Source of the DNA: Zychaea mexicana
Taxonomy: Eukaryota > Mucoromycota > Mucoromycetes > Mucorales > Lichtheimiaceae
Direction: 5' to 3'
Length of the DNA stretch: 64,000 bases
Assembly: GCF_025766255.1 (NCBI RefSeq)
Contig: NW_026516723.1
Location: 186,001-250,000, forward strand
The translations under genes were made by a program, and so were the position numbers. Each line of letters begins with the position of its first letter. Position 1 is the first letter of the stretch. The notes under the pieces were generated by a model that saw only the letters and a list, made by a program, of their open reading frames with translations, ran no database searches and had not been told where the DNA came from. Shown piece after piece: positions 1 to 12,020 of the stretch.

Positions 1-555
1 CGATGAATGTCATTTAGATCATTCATGTACAACATGGAAGAGGGAGAAGCAGGAAGACGCAGAGCCAATGATGAGCGACATATTAGTTTGTTTGGGGGGA
101 GGATGGAAAGGGGAAGGGAGAGAGAGGAGACAGGAGAGTGTACTACTAAGTCTATGTCCATATGCTGACCATCTCTTGGAGGGCGAAAATTTTCTAGGGA
201 TGAACTTAGAGATAAGAGATAGCCACATATAAGCACATAGAGCTGCACGCGCGCATACACTCCTTGTTGCATAAGGTCATGCCCGCAATGGGGGTCTTGG
301 AACGTTCTTTGCTTCTTGCATCTCAGTCTTGATCTCTCTCTCTCTCTCTCTTTATGAATACGCATACACACGTCTTTTCGCAATAATTTATAAGATCGGC
401 AAGATATAAAACCGGGCGCAAAAAAAGAAAGTTTAGAGGAACGAACACATATATAAGCTCAATCTCATTTTCTTACTTGATCTTTCCCTCTTTCTTTCCA
501 TTTTCTTCCAGCTTTTTTTCATCTTATCGCAAACACTACTACTACATCAACTACC
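1..555. other. Upstream region of the L2HGDH gene
   Basis: No coding region is supported here; open frames are short and of low complexity. A CT dinucleotide run lies near 331-351 and pyrimidine-rich sequence runs from about 470 to 535, just before the ATG at 556. Such CT-rich tracts are common in fungal promoters and 5' leaders. I saw no convincing TATA box. Confidence 0.5.
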
Positions 556-2816
556 ATGGTTTTCGCTCGATCTGCTAGAATGTTTTCTCGAGGCCGCATG
601 CCTGCCCTCACCGTGGGTGCCTTTGCAGCTACAGGTATGGTCTACATGGCTGTGAAACCTGAGCCCAAGAAAGTGCATGCCGAACAAAAGTTGTCGTTCT
701 GGGAGAACCTTCCTGGCGAGAACATGCCTGTCAACCCTGGCTTTGCCAAGTTACGAGGCATGGCTGCAGAGCAGCGCTTCCGCACATCTCTCTCTGAGAA
801 CAATGGAAAGACTGACTTTGATGTCGTTATTGGTAAATGTTAATCAATGTTATTTTTGGGCTATTGTGTTTGGAAGTTTGTGTTTGTTTCGGTCAGATGG
901 GTTTGATATCAGCAAGATATGCAGGATGTCACTAACTGCTCCTTGTGTTGTGTACTCTGAATAGTGGGAGGTGGTATCATTGGTCTGGCTACCGCACGCG
1001 AATTATTGAAACGTTTCCCCAACATGACCGTGGCCGTGCTTGAAAAGGAGCGTGAGGTTGCTGCTCATCAGACTGGCCATAACAGCGGTGTCATTCACGC
1101 CGGTATCTATTACAAGCCCGGTTCGCGCATGGCATACACCTGCGTGCGTGGTGCCGACTTGATGTACGAGTACTGCAAGCAGAACCAATTGCCTGTCGAA
1201 CGCTGTGGCAAGTTGATTGTCGCCGTGGACGAAAAGGAACACAAGCAGGTTGAGCGACTCTATGAGATTGCCTCCTTGAACGGTGTCAAGGATTTGCAGG
1301 TGCTCAACAGTGACGAGGTCAGTTTAAAAGAATCCACTCGTTCCTCGTTAATGAATGATTATAAGCAAATGGGAGGTTTTTCGCTCTTTTGCATTACTGA
1401 AAATCTCCGGATATCTCTCTCTCTCTCTCCCTCTTGTCTCTTTTTAGATTCGTAAACTTGAGCCTAATGTCGTTGCTCACTCCGCCTTGTACTCGCCCAA
1501 TACTGGCATTACCGACTACGGTCTGGTCGCCCAGTGCATCGCCAATGAGATTGTCCAATCTGGGTAAGGTTTCCTTCCTGTCCCCACACTTTTATTCATC
1601 TACACTTATCTAACGAGGACACCGCTTATCTATAACAAATGCTGTAGCCGCGCGGAAATCAAGCTCGCCTTCGAAGCAAGCAAGTTTGAGAAGAGACCTG
1701 ATGGAAGAATCGAGGTAAGAAGATGCTCCAACCCGCAAACCAGGCCCATACCCAAACCCCCCTAATTCTTCCTACCATCGATAACAACAAAAGGAGTTGT
1801 TGAATCGGGTTACCTAAGCGACAACAAAAAGGAAAAGCAACATTTGATAACCATAATGTTTGTGTATAGATCTGGGGCGCTGAACCCAACCAACGTGGTC
1901 CCACGCTCAAGGTGTCTGCCAAAAACGTCATTACCTGCGCTGGCTTCTATTCCGACCGCGTTGCTGGCTTGGCTGGTGGTGATTCATCCAAGGCCAAGGT
2001 CGTTACCTTCCGTGGTACCTACTATCAGCTCAAGCCCGAGTACCGAGGCATCTGCCGTATGAACGTCTACCCTGTTCCCAGCGGTGGTGGCATCCCTGTC
2101 GGTGTTCACTTTACGCCAACCGTAAGTAAATTACCTTTGGGAGAGGACGAGTGAGATACATTGCAGACATACAAAACCCCCTTACATATTGGAGTTTATA
2201 TTGGACATGATGGGATAATGTTGATAAGTTGATGATTGTTTATATTGACCCCCTTACTTTTTCTTCTTTTGGGGGTGATGGCTATTGGTTGTTCACTCAG
2301 GTCAACACTCGTCGTGGCATTCAAATGATCGTTGGTCCCGGCGCCTGTCTTACTTTTGCTCGCGAAGGCTATACCTTCAGCAACTTTAAGATGAAGGACC
2401 TGTTCGACTCACTCACCAACATGAACCTGTGGGCCTTCGCACTCAAGAACCCTTCATTGTCGATCGGTGAATTGTACAAGGATATGAACAAGCGTGTCTT
2501 CTTGCGTGCTGCTCAGGCATACGTCCCTGGCTTGACGGAAGATATGGTAGAGGAAAGTTTTGCTGGCGTCATGTCGCAGGTGTTCGAGAATGGTGGCATT
2601 GCTGCCAACGACTATATCTTGGAACGCAAGGTCATGGATGGCAAGGTGCTCTGTGTCCGCAACGCTCCTACGCCCGCATGCACAGCTTCGTTGGCAATTG
2701 CAGAAATGTTGGCAGACACTGCTACTGAGGACTTTGAATGGAACAAGGAGGAGAAGAGCGAAGGCAGCGGTGCGGCCACCACCCAAACACAACAGCAGCT
2801 TGCAGTTGCAGCATAA
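556..2816 (+). CDS. L2HGDH: L-2-hydroxyglutarate dehydrogenase, mitochondrial (6 exons, ~526 aa)
   Basis: FAD-dependent enzyme that oxidises L-2-hydroxyglutarate to 2-oxoglutarate in mitochondria, a metabolite-repair function. Exons by GT/AG and frame: 556-832, 965-1317, 1448-1563, 1648-1714, 1870-2121, 2301-2816. Joining exons 1 and 2 gives VVIVGGGIIGLATAREL, the Rossmann FAD-binding GxGxxG-type loop at about residues 91-104, followed by HNSGVIHAGIYYKPGS, which is typical of the L2HGDH/DAO family. Later motifs GVHFTPTV and GPGACLTFAREGY match the substrate/FAD-cap region. The first ~30 residues are Arg-rich with small hydrophobics (MVFARSARMFSRGR), consistent with a matrix-targeting presequence. 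The length is somewhat above the human enzyme's ~460 aa, because of the leader and a Gln/Thr-rich C-terminal tail. Start chosen as the first ATG after a pyrimidine-rich leader. Family assignment is firm; mitochondrial location is inferred. Confidence 0.93.
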
Positions 2817-4706
2817 TTCCGCTACATCCTTCGATCCTTCCATCCACCACATCCTCATCTTCTTTCTGACCTTCGTCAACCCCCCCCCCCCTCTTCTTTT
2901 GTTTATTTTTCTCCAAAAAACTTACCTTAGCCCTGTAATCTTCCATCTTTCACTATTCCGACCACATACAAACAGCAACCGATCACTTACTATTACATTG
3001 AACAAATCCTCTCTCTCCCTATCTCCATTCTTTTTTCTTTCACCATAAGCTCTTTTATTTTCTGAAGTATGTATTTCATTCACTTCAAAAAAAAGAACCT
3101 ACATTTCTCAACCAAATAAATTTCGTCATTAATTAAGTGCATACACCATATAAAATCTATTCTACCGATTCTATGACCTTTACATATATTTTTCCTCGAC
3201 CCCTCACCCTTTCCCTACCGCGATCCATTCACGTTGTTCAATTTCGATAGGCACCCAGCCAGGTGGCTAAGGGCTTTCATCGTCCTGCGAACATCATAAA
3301 GCTTATGCGCTACGGATTCTCCCGGTTTGTTCATGTCTTTTTTGGGAACCAACCATCCTTTCAAGATATGTGCAATATCGGGTAATACGGGTAACCTTCT
3401 TTTGATTTTCGTGCTACAAGAATTCGCCTTTATCTTGTCAAATACAGAAAGAAACCCATAAAGAGCTCCTCATGTTACACTCCCCGCGTTTTATCCGCCG
3501 TTTGTCCGCAAACTGTTAAGGCTTGTACACCCTCACGACATATATATTATCCGGACTCAATATAATCTCTGCTAGGAAGATGTGTACTGTATGTCGGTTA
3601 CTGTGTTTATATACACCTATAGACATCCTATACTATATAGGCGATGAAGCATGAAGACTAATGAAACGGATTTGAGTATAGTAAGAACGCTTCCCAATAA
3701 AAAGGAAAGCCAAGTGGGATAATAATGTGCTTGAGGCACGCTGCTCGTAGAACACCTCCCGCCCGGTTTAACATAATCTGAATACTTTAAATGCGCATTA
3801 CACATGGACCATTCAAATAACTAGTTGATTAGAAAGTTTTTAACGGTTGCCGACCTATAGTGTATAGGTTTTGGAAACCAAGGATCCTCTCCGTAAACAA
3901 CAATCTGAATGCAATTGCTTTTTCTTTTAACGTATGCTCCTGTGGCAGCCAAACTGACTAGAACACTGCTCTTTCGCTTTAAATTGAAGAACAACTATTA
4001 TAAATCCGTTATTACAAATGCAAACGCTATAAGCAAGAAGGCAAGAAGTAGCCCATTGTCCTTTTCTTACAGAACGTACCAAACAGATCGGGACTTTATT
4101 TAAACAGTAAGGGCAAAAATCATGGTTTGGTGCGAAAACATGAGTAAGATGGCAGCAAGCCATATCACAGTTACCAGTGCATACTTGCTGCGTCACGCAC
4201 ACAGACAAAATAATTCAATTTTACGTAGAATTATAGTGTTTGTTATTATTATTATTTTTTTTCATTTTCTTATTTAGATTGGGAGCGGGGAGCCAGTCAG
4301 CGAACCGACCGTCTCCCCAAAGCAAAAATTGTAGCCTCGAGACACCCCGAAGAGTGTTCGCAGAGCAGTCAGCAACCGGAAGTGCAATGGTCACCGTCCG
4401 CCCTGTGTGCCCGGCGTTCTTGATCACCAGACACACGGCTCAGGTAAGTATGAGTTGCAATGAATGGAATCGTACCTCTATTTATACCTTTTTGTGACGG
4501 ACCTCGAACCCAGTGTTTGATGTTCCGATATGACTGCTTTTGCTGTGGCAAAATTCTACGAGCTTCCATCGCACGTGCCAGCAGTGGACAGCTCTCTTCT
4601 CATATATAACGGCACCAATCGGTCACACAAAGCGATTATGACGGGTTTTCAAATTATGTTGTTTCGTGGCGCTCTTTGTAATTCTTCAACTCGCATTTCT
4701 TAATAG
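2817..4706. other. 3' UTR of L2HGDH and intergenic spacer
   Basis: About 1.9 kb with no supportable gene. The first ~400 bases are C/T-rich and AATAAA-containing (near 3115), consistent with a 3' UTR and polyadenylation region. A clearly more GC-rich patch at about 4275-4445 is flanked by AT-rich sequence and ends in a perfect-looking splice donor (CAG then GTAAGT near 4441-4448). It has open frames on both strands but no family resemblance I can name; it could be a non-coding exon or a relic. Confidence 0.45.
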
Positions 4707-6948
4707 ATGCGTAACAAAAATCCCTGCCTCAGTAAAGCATTGCTAAAAGAAAAAAAAGCCAAATTTGCAAAAAATAAGTTTTTGTGCTTAAAATGTGTTA
4801 CTTGTTAATCTTTCATGTTGTCAAAGACGACGACGGAAATGTATTTGGGAAGAGAATGATTTGCAGTGTGTACGCGTGTGCTAGAATGGGACTAGAGTGT
4901 GTTCCCTCCCAAGATAGAAGTTGTGCTCCGGATATTCGAGACGGCAACGAACAGCGATCAACGTGGTGGGATCAAGTACTAAAACACGAAGACACGTTGG
5001 ATTTGGCAGCCGTTTTCTTGCGCGACGCATCCAGTTGTTCAACAACATCTGTATCACCAACAATACTATCACCATCATCGTCGTCACTTACAACGAAAGC
5101 AACAACAACATCAATGACTGATGAAACTCTGGCAGCATACGAGACATCAAAGGAACCACAGTGGACCTTAAGCGTCGTCAATGGCCGAGTGCGGCTCGAA
5201 AGCAAATTCACGGACTTTCAAGAATTAATGATGTACCATCAAGCATCAATTCGCTATCTATCTCCTTTGGCAGGATTATTGCAACGGGAAAACGTACGAT
5301 TTGAGGGCATGTCTGCGAGTGTTGCGTTTGCATCCACCGGTATGGTTGAGCGCTGCACGCCACACAAAGGACGACAAATTACGATCAAGCAACTACCTCA
5401 TCCGATCGATTACCGACGCGAGATGGATCAACTCATCCATTTGTATATGCAGCGCTTCAAAGTTATAACTGGGGTGGTACACGAACCAACATTCATGGAT
5501 CATTATCGCAGACTATCGGATCCACTCAACAGCGCCATTGCGCTCGGCGTATGCATTGATGCAATAGCCTACTTTTATCCACAACTGAAATACTCGCCCC
5601 TCGTTAAACAACAATTAGCCGAATTCTTTTACGGTAGATGTCGAGACTTGTTGATAGATTGCTTTGAGGATTCAGAACGACAGCTTGAAGCAGTCGTTAC
5701 GACCAACTTGGTGATGCAATACCTGCAAGACGTATTGATGGAATATCATGAGGCTCGACGATTGGTTACTGTGGCCCTGTTGGCTTGTGCAAAAACTTGA
5801 GTCGAATGAAGCGCAACGCATGTCTCCCGTCGAACTCGCAATGCTCCACCGACATTATGCTTTTAATCGAGCTTGTGCCAGTGTCATTGAAATTTTTTTG
5901 GAAGGGAAGTTTGATTTCACTGGAGTTCAAGTTGAAAACTTGGATTTATTGGATGGCGAGACGTATACAGTTGCACGCTATTATAGCATGTGGAAGTACC
6001 TATTCAAGTTGTGTGGATCCCCTTACCTCACATCAGTAATGGTAAAACTCTTTAATACACGCTTTCTTGATATTGTGTATACTTGTAGCATACGAGATTC
6101 ACTCATCTGTCTAATTTCGTAATCACTATAAGCAACAAATTGTTCTTGCGATTCATGGTCACCCATATGAGCTAAGCCTGGATATGATCTTACAGTTTTG
6201 AGCCAATGGTTCGAAGTTGGTGGAAATCACTTCCTGACGACTTGCTGATATGTGACGATCCGTTTACACCAACGGTGGATCGAGTCGTCGATGACGTTAC
6301 ATCATCTACTTCACTGGTGCTATTCGGCGTATTGCATGTTTTTACAGCACTAGTTCAGTCGTCGATGCTGAATTCTCGTATTGCAAATGCAGAGGACACT
6401 GCAACAAATGATATGGTCCGGATCATACAAGAAAAGTCCGCGTTGCTCACACTCTCTTCAATAAAGGCGCTTGTATACAATGTGAAACGGAATCTTGAAT
6501 TGACGAAGAAGCTATCCCATGTAAGTAAGCAATAGAAAAAAACACTTTGGCTGAGGAGATTAAGTATTTCTTATTAAACTTTGGCTTCATGTAGTATCTA
6601 TCACCTATATGTTGGGCACACTACATTCGGTCTGTAGTGTTGTGAACAGCAGCTTAATTGTCCAACCTTCAATAGAAGTATTTGACTTATTAATTCAATG
6701 TTTAGGTCAAATCTACGCGCAACTCCCGCAAGAACATATGGTAATGCATAGTTGAATTTATGAGTTTAAACAGTAAGAACTACTACTAATTGATAGAATC
6801 ATTTATTACTTCCTCCGAGACCGGACCCTCCAAGGTCAATCCCATGGATATATACGAAAAATTTCCAATGCCTGGTTTTGCCATGACCTCTGATATGTTG
6901 TCTACATGCATCAACCAACTTGAGCGCGGCTTTCAGCTTGTACTGTGA
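4707..6948 (+). pseudogene. Decayed Zn2Cys6 transcription factor, first copy of the tandem triplet
   Basis: Paralogue of the two genes immediately downstream, with the same exon plan: tiny exon 1 (4707-4731, MRNKNPCL), then about 4827-6041, 6133-6520, 6595-6740 and 6797-6948. The body keeps the fungal-TF middle region (for example HEPTFMDHYRRLSDPLNSA and AEFFYGRCRDLLID) and the family C-terminus (NQLERGF, then a stop). Compared with its neighbour it carries several lesions. The expected intron-1 acceptor reads AT at 4815-4816. An extra G lies near 4876 inside the zinc cluster. An extra A in the A-run 5791-5795 causes a stop at about 5798. An extra T in the T-run 6196-6199 causes an immediate TGA. 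One base is missing near 6499. Exon 5 is also shortened. Without the lesions the N-terminus would read as a canonical Zn2Cys6 cluster. Homopolymer sequencing errors could explain some lesions but not the acceptor loss. Confidence 0.85.
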
Positions 6949-7332
6949 CAACAATTACTGTACATACTTGTTCGTGTTCTTTAAGTCGTTTGTAATATAT
7001 ACCTTCTCGGCTTTATTGTAAAAAGAAGGCCACGTTTTTTTAACCATGTGTCGACACCTCTTTATACCTTGATCTTGATCTCTGCCAGTAAGAAAGCGAT
7101 CCAACCCTTCCAGTGTGGTGATAGGATATGCAGTTAATCTAACCCTTGCAAGTGATCACTTAATACTGAATTGGCCGCAAAGCTCATGCAGACACACAGA
7201 CTCGTTTGACGAATTGATTACCTAAGCTACCTCATACTATGACTAATAGAAGAATTTGTCATGCAGGGCTAAATAGGACTCTCAACTCTTTTTATTTTAA
7301 CGACCGATCCCGCCTTCTTATTCCTTTTCCAT
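6949..7332. other. Spacer between TF copy 1 (pseudogene) and TF copy 2
   Basis: About 380 bases, AT-rich, with no open frame of interest and no recognised element. It presumably holds the copy 1 3' end and the copy 2 promoter. A T-rich stretch (near 7287-7298) precedes the copy 2 start. Confidence 0.4.
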
Positions 7333-9651
7333 ATGAGAAATGAACATCCTTGCCGCAGTAAGCATACGAGGTTCTTCTTTTTTCGAATAATAAGAAATCG
7401 TACTGAGGCATTGGTTCCGTATGTCTAATTTTTATCTTGTTAGATTGTCGAAGTAGACGAAGGAAATGCATATGGAAGAAAGGAGAAAAGAAATGCGAAC
7501 GATGTGCACAGTTATTCACTGAATGCATTCCAAGCCAAATCAACAGTAATGCCGATATTTGTAACGGCAACGTTCAACTACTAGAATGGTGGGACCAGGC
7601 GTCGCAAATCGAAGATGCATTGAACACAGCAGAAGATAATTTACGCAACTACTCGACCATTCCCGGGACAAAAGTACAACGAGCCATAACGCGCAGTAGC
7701 AGTAGCAGTAGCAGTAGCAGTAGCAGTAGCAGCAACTCTATGGAAAGGGAAGCAGACGCACAATCAATAGAATCGGAACCACAATGGTTATTAAGCGTCA
7801 TCAATGGTCGAGTACGGCTCGAAAGCAGTATCAAGGACTTTGAGGATTTGATGAGATACCACCAAGCATCGATTCGGTATCTATCACCCCTGGCTGGTTT
7901 TTTACAAAGAGAAAGCGTTCGATTCGAAGGCATGTCAGCAAGCGTTGCAGTTGCATCCACCGGCCTGATTATTCGCTACACCCAAAATAGAGCGCGTCAG
8001 ACTGCTATCAAAGAACTACCGTATAAGATCGACTATCGACGCGAAATAGACCAGCTCGTGGCTTTATACTTGGAGCGCTACAACAAATGCGTCGGTTATA
8101 TTCACGAGCTAACATTTATGAGCCATTATCGTCGGCTCAAGGATCCGCTCAACAGTCCCGTCACGCTCGCCATGTGCATCGACACGATCGCCTATTTTTA
8201 TCCACAACTAAATTACACGCCCCTCGAAAAACGACAATTGGCCGAATTCTTTTACGGTAGATGTCGAGACTTGTTGATAGATTGCTTTGAGGATCCAGAT
8301 CGTCGACTTGAAGCAGTCTTGACGACTACAATGTTAATGCAATACCTACAGGATGTGATGGTGGAGTACGCCGAAGCTCGTCGCCTAGCTACTGTTGCTC
8401 TACTGATATGTGACGATCTCGAAGCACATGAAAGTGGACGCATGTCTCAAGTTGAGCGTGTTATGCTCCGTCGGCATTATGTAGCCCTTCATATATGGGA
8501 AGGAGTTATCAATGTTTTCCTAGAGTTGAAGTTTGACTTTTCACGGGTGCCAGCGGTTAGCACGGAGCTTCTCGAGGGTGAATCAAGTGAGATTGGGCAA
8601 TATCTGAATATGTGGAATTTGATGACACAGCTGATCGGATCGCCTTATATCACGATATTGATGGTAAGAGATGTTCAAAAACGACAGTTGTTAAAGATTG
8701 CATATTTTCTAATGAAAGCCGCTCCAACTTTCTACTGTCTCTTTTTCACTGCGACGGTGTTTATTTAAATAGCTGCAAATCGGTCGCGCAGTCCATGGAC
8801 AATCATATGAACTGACCTTGGACATGATACTACAATTTGAACAAAAGGTCCTTGAATGGTGGGATAACCTTCCTGACGACTTTCGGATATGTGACGATCC
8901 ATTTACACCAGCAGTTGAACAAGTGGTTGACAGCATTACGTCGTCTGTCGTCTTGGTGCCATTTGCTATTCTGCACGCTTTGTCGGCGCTAGTACAATCG
9001 TCGTTATTAAGGCCACCAAGCGTGAGCCTTCAAAATTCTGCGACTGATGATATGATTCGGATCATCCAGGAAAAAGCTACTTCAATCACTCTCAGCTCTA
9101 CAAAGGCGCTCGTCTACGTCATGAAGCGAAATCTTGAAGTTGATGTTGAAGCTGTACCATGTAAGTCAAAGAACCTGTGTCTTTATATATCTGACGTGGG
9201 AGAAGAGAAAAGCGTATAGTTCTTTTTTTTAACATGAAAATAACATGCTATAGTATCCATTGGATATATGTTAGGTACACTGCATGCAGTTTGCAGTATT
9301 GTAAACAATTGCACCACGGACGGTGTCCAGCTTCCCGTCGAAGTTTTTGATCTATTGTTTCGGTGTTTTACCCAGATCAATGCCCTCTTTCCTCCAGGAC
9401 ATCAAGTAAGAATACAAAGAAATGTCGATGGCGGTTACTCGAAATAGAAAGAAAGGATGGAGGAATTAATGATTGCTTTGTTAATACAGGTTCCAGCCTC
9501 ATCATCTACTCTTGAAGCGTTCATGGCTGATTTCAAGGCAAGCCCGATGAACATATACGACAAGTTTCCGATGCCTGGTTATGCTATGTGCTCTGATGTC
9601 TTCTTTACCTGTTTTAACCAACTCGAACGCGGGTTTCATCTTGCATTGTAA
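7333..9651 (+). CDS. Zn2Cys6 fungal transcription factor, second tandem copy (5 exons, ~648 aa)
   Basis: Predicted nuclear DNA-binding regulator. Exons: 7333-7357, 7444-8663, 8773-9160, 9254-9405, 9490-9651; the summed length is exactly 649 codons with the stop. Exon 1 is only 25 bases (MRNEHPCR plus one base) and splices into the rest of a complete zinc cluster with cysteines at residues 7, 10, 17, 26, 29 and 36: spacing C-x2-C-x6-C-x8-C-x2-C-x6-C, with the basic stretch RSRRRK. A Ser-rich linker is encoded by an AGC/AGT microsatellite (about 7694-7737). The large middle part (LHELTF-like patch, then CIDTIAYFYPQL) fits the fungal-specific TF middle homology region. No in-frame ATG exists between the preceding stop (7270) and 7333, so the start is well defined. 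The target genes are unknown. Tandem copies lie on both sides. Confidence 0.85.
7690..7740 (+). repeat. AGC/AGT trinucleotide repeat coding for polyserine
   Basis: An interrupted run of AGT and AGC codons inside exon 2 of TF copy 2, encoding about 13 serines between the zinc cluster and the middle homology region. The other two copies have no serine run here, so it is specific to this copy. Confidence 0.8.
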
Positions 9652-9932
9652 ATTTATCATCATCTTTGTTCATTCCGTGTACAGTAAATATGCTTCTCCA
9701 GAGATACACTAGTAGTTGCTGTTTCCCCTTCCCTTCTTAATTACTCTTTATTACTTTCAATAGAATAATTTTTGACTCGCCAAGAACTTCAAGAACGTTG
9801 ATCGGAACATTCCGTTTCCGACAATTAAACGGAGGGGTTGACAGCAAGACTTGCTATTGTGCAACATCGATTTACGCCGCGACGAAACAACTCGAAAAAC
9901 CTGCTTTAATACAGATTCTCCACTCGTGAAAT

Positions 9933-12020
9933 ATGACTCGCAACCCCAAACCATGCTTATGTAAATATGCAACTACTTTACACGGCTCACTTTAATTTCT
10001 ACTCCTAATGCTAATAACATAATATCAAATAATTATAGACTGTAAGCGTCGTCGACGGAAGTGCACTTTTATAACTACTAATGTCAAAGAGTGCCATCTC
10101 TGTGTGCAACTGCAAGTACCGTGTATACCAAGTGAGACCGACGAAGAGGGCCGACCTGTGCGCGACGGTAATCAGGAACTGCAGCAAGTGCGACAACAAA
10201 TTTCCCAAATCGACCGTGATTTACAAACTATGGAACAGTTCATCAGTGACAGCAACGAAGCTCGCCAAGTGGAATGGAAACTTCGTGTGGTCAATGGGCG
10301 CATTTATCTGGTTAGCCGAATTAAGAACCTGGAAGAACTCTTAATGTACAACCAAGCATCAATACGATACCTCTCTCCCTTTCAACAACTATTCAGCAGA
10401 GAAAGTATTCAGTTCAAAGGCACCACTCCGAGTATTGCGGTGGCGTCGACTGCTCTGATTATTCGCAACGCCAACCCTTCCAACAAGCCAAACCGTACTG
10501 ATCCAACTCCACGTGGTCGCCCAGATTCGTTTTACAAGCAGTATATGGATGAGCTCATAACGCTCTATATGGAACGATACAATCCATTTGTCGGTTTATT
10601 ACATGCACCTTCGTTCCTACAACATTATCAAAGCCTAAAAGACCCTCTATCAAGCCCCATCGTCCTGGCAGCCTGCGTCGATACCATTGCCTATTTCTTT
10701 TCGAGACTGAAGTATTCGTCAGAAGAAAAGCGTCATCTCGCCGAATTTTTTTACGTCAGGTGCCGAGACATGCTGATAGGGGAGATGTTTGACGATCCAA
10801 GGCAGAGGCTCCAGGCAATTATTGCATCGAATCTGTTGATGCAGTATCTTTTGGACCTGCTGCTTGAATTTGGCGAAGCCCGGCGATTATTAACCGTAGC
10901 TTACCTCGCATGCCACGAAGTCAATGTTGACGACCTATCGACAGTTGAATACGCACTGTTCCAACGACATCGTGCCACTGTACAAATATACTTCACACAA
11001 GTCAACATGGCATTTCATGACAAGTTTGATCTTGGCATTGTCGAATGGGATAACGTTTACCCAATGGATGATGATCCACCAGCGGTACACAGTTATCTCG
11101 CCATGTGGAAATGCATACTTGAATTGGGTAGCTCGCCGTATATTGTGTCTATTTTGGTGAGTGATATAACAAGAAGTGAGCAAAATGAATTATGGGTTAG
11201 AAGTAACAAATCCGTGAGACAACAATTCTGACAGTATTATATTGTGCTTTACTTTCAGGAAACATTAAGCGACGCAATTATTCATGGAAGAAAGTGTGAG
11301 TTGAGCCTTGATAATATCCTGCGGTATGAACCAACGATGCGCTCTTGGTGGAAAAATATACCAGAGGAATTCCGTCTCTGCGAGGAACCGTTCGATTTAA
11401 CGTCGGCCAAAGAAGCCTTAGAAAGGGTTACTTCATCCACTCAAATGGGTCCATTTGCTTTTCTGCATGCATTTACGGCTATCGTTCAGTCAGTTTTGCT
11501 AAAGCCGCAACTGGCACAAGATACAGGCGAACCAATCAATGACGACATTGTCAATATCATAAAGGAAAAGGCCATGTCCCTAACATTATGCTCAACGCAA
11601 CTACTTGTCCAGATGATGAAAAAGAATCTTGAAGTAGATATTGAAGCTGTACCCTGTAAGTAATAGTAACAATGTTTTGTGGACATATTAGTATACATAT
11701 GCTAATACATGCTTACAAATTTTCCAGTATCGTTTGGCTTTATGATTAGTGTTCTTCACTCAGTCTGCAACATCGTAATGACTTATCATCAAGTGAATCT
11801 TTCGCCTGCTACTGAAAGAACACTGATGCATTGTTTCTTCCAACTGTCATCGATCGTGCCTCTCGATCATCATATTCCTCGGTCAATTTCGTCCCTGGAG
11901 TCGTTTATGCTTACGTTAAAATCCAACCCATTGTCGATGTACGAAAAGTACCCCATGCCTAGACTTGCTATGCTATCCGACATACTTTATACCTGTTTTG
12001 GACAATTAAATGTAATTTAA
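9933..12020 (+). CDS. Zn2Cys6 fungal transcription factor, third tandem copy (4 exons, ~611 aa)
   Basis: Predicted DNA-binding regulator, paralogous to the two preceding units. Exons: 9933-9960, 10039-11156, 11259-11655, 11728-12020; the total is exactly 612 codons with the stop. The 28-base exon 1 (MTRNPKPCL plus one base) joins to YCKRRRRKC to make a complete zinc cluster with cysteines at residues 8, 11, 18, 28, 31 and 38. A glutamine/acid-rich linker, possibly a coiled coil, follows at about residues 50-80. The middle homology region then contains LHAPSFLQHYQSLKDPLS and CVDTIAYFFSRL. The last intron of copy 2 is absent: the equivalent junction is continuous coding sequence here. Divergence from copy 2 is clearly greater than between copies 1 and 2. 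The DNA target is unknown. Confidence 0.85.
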
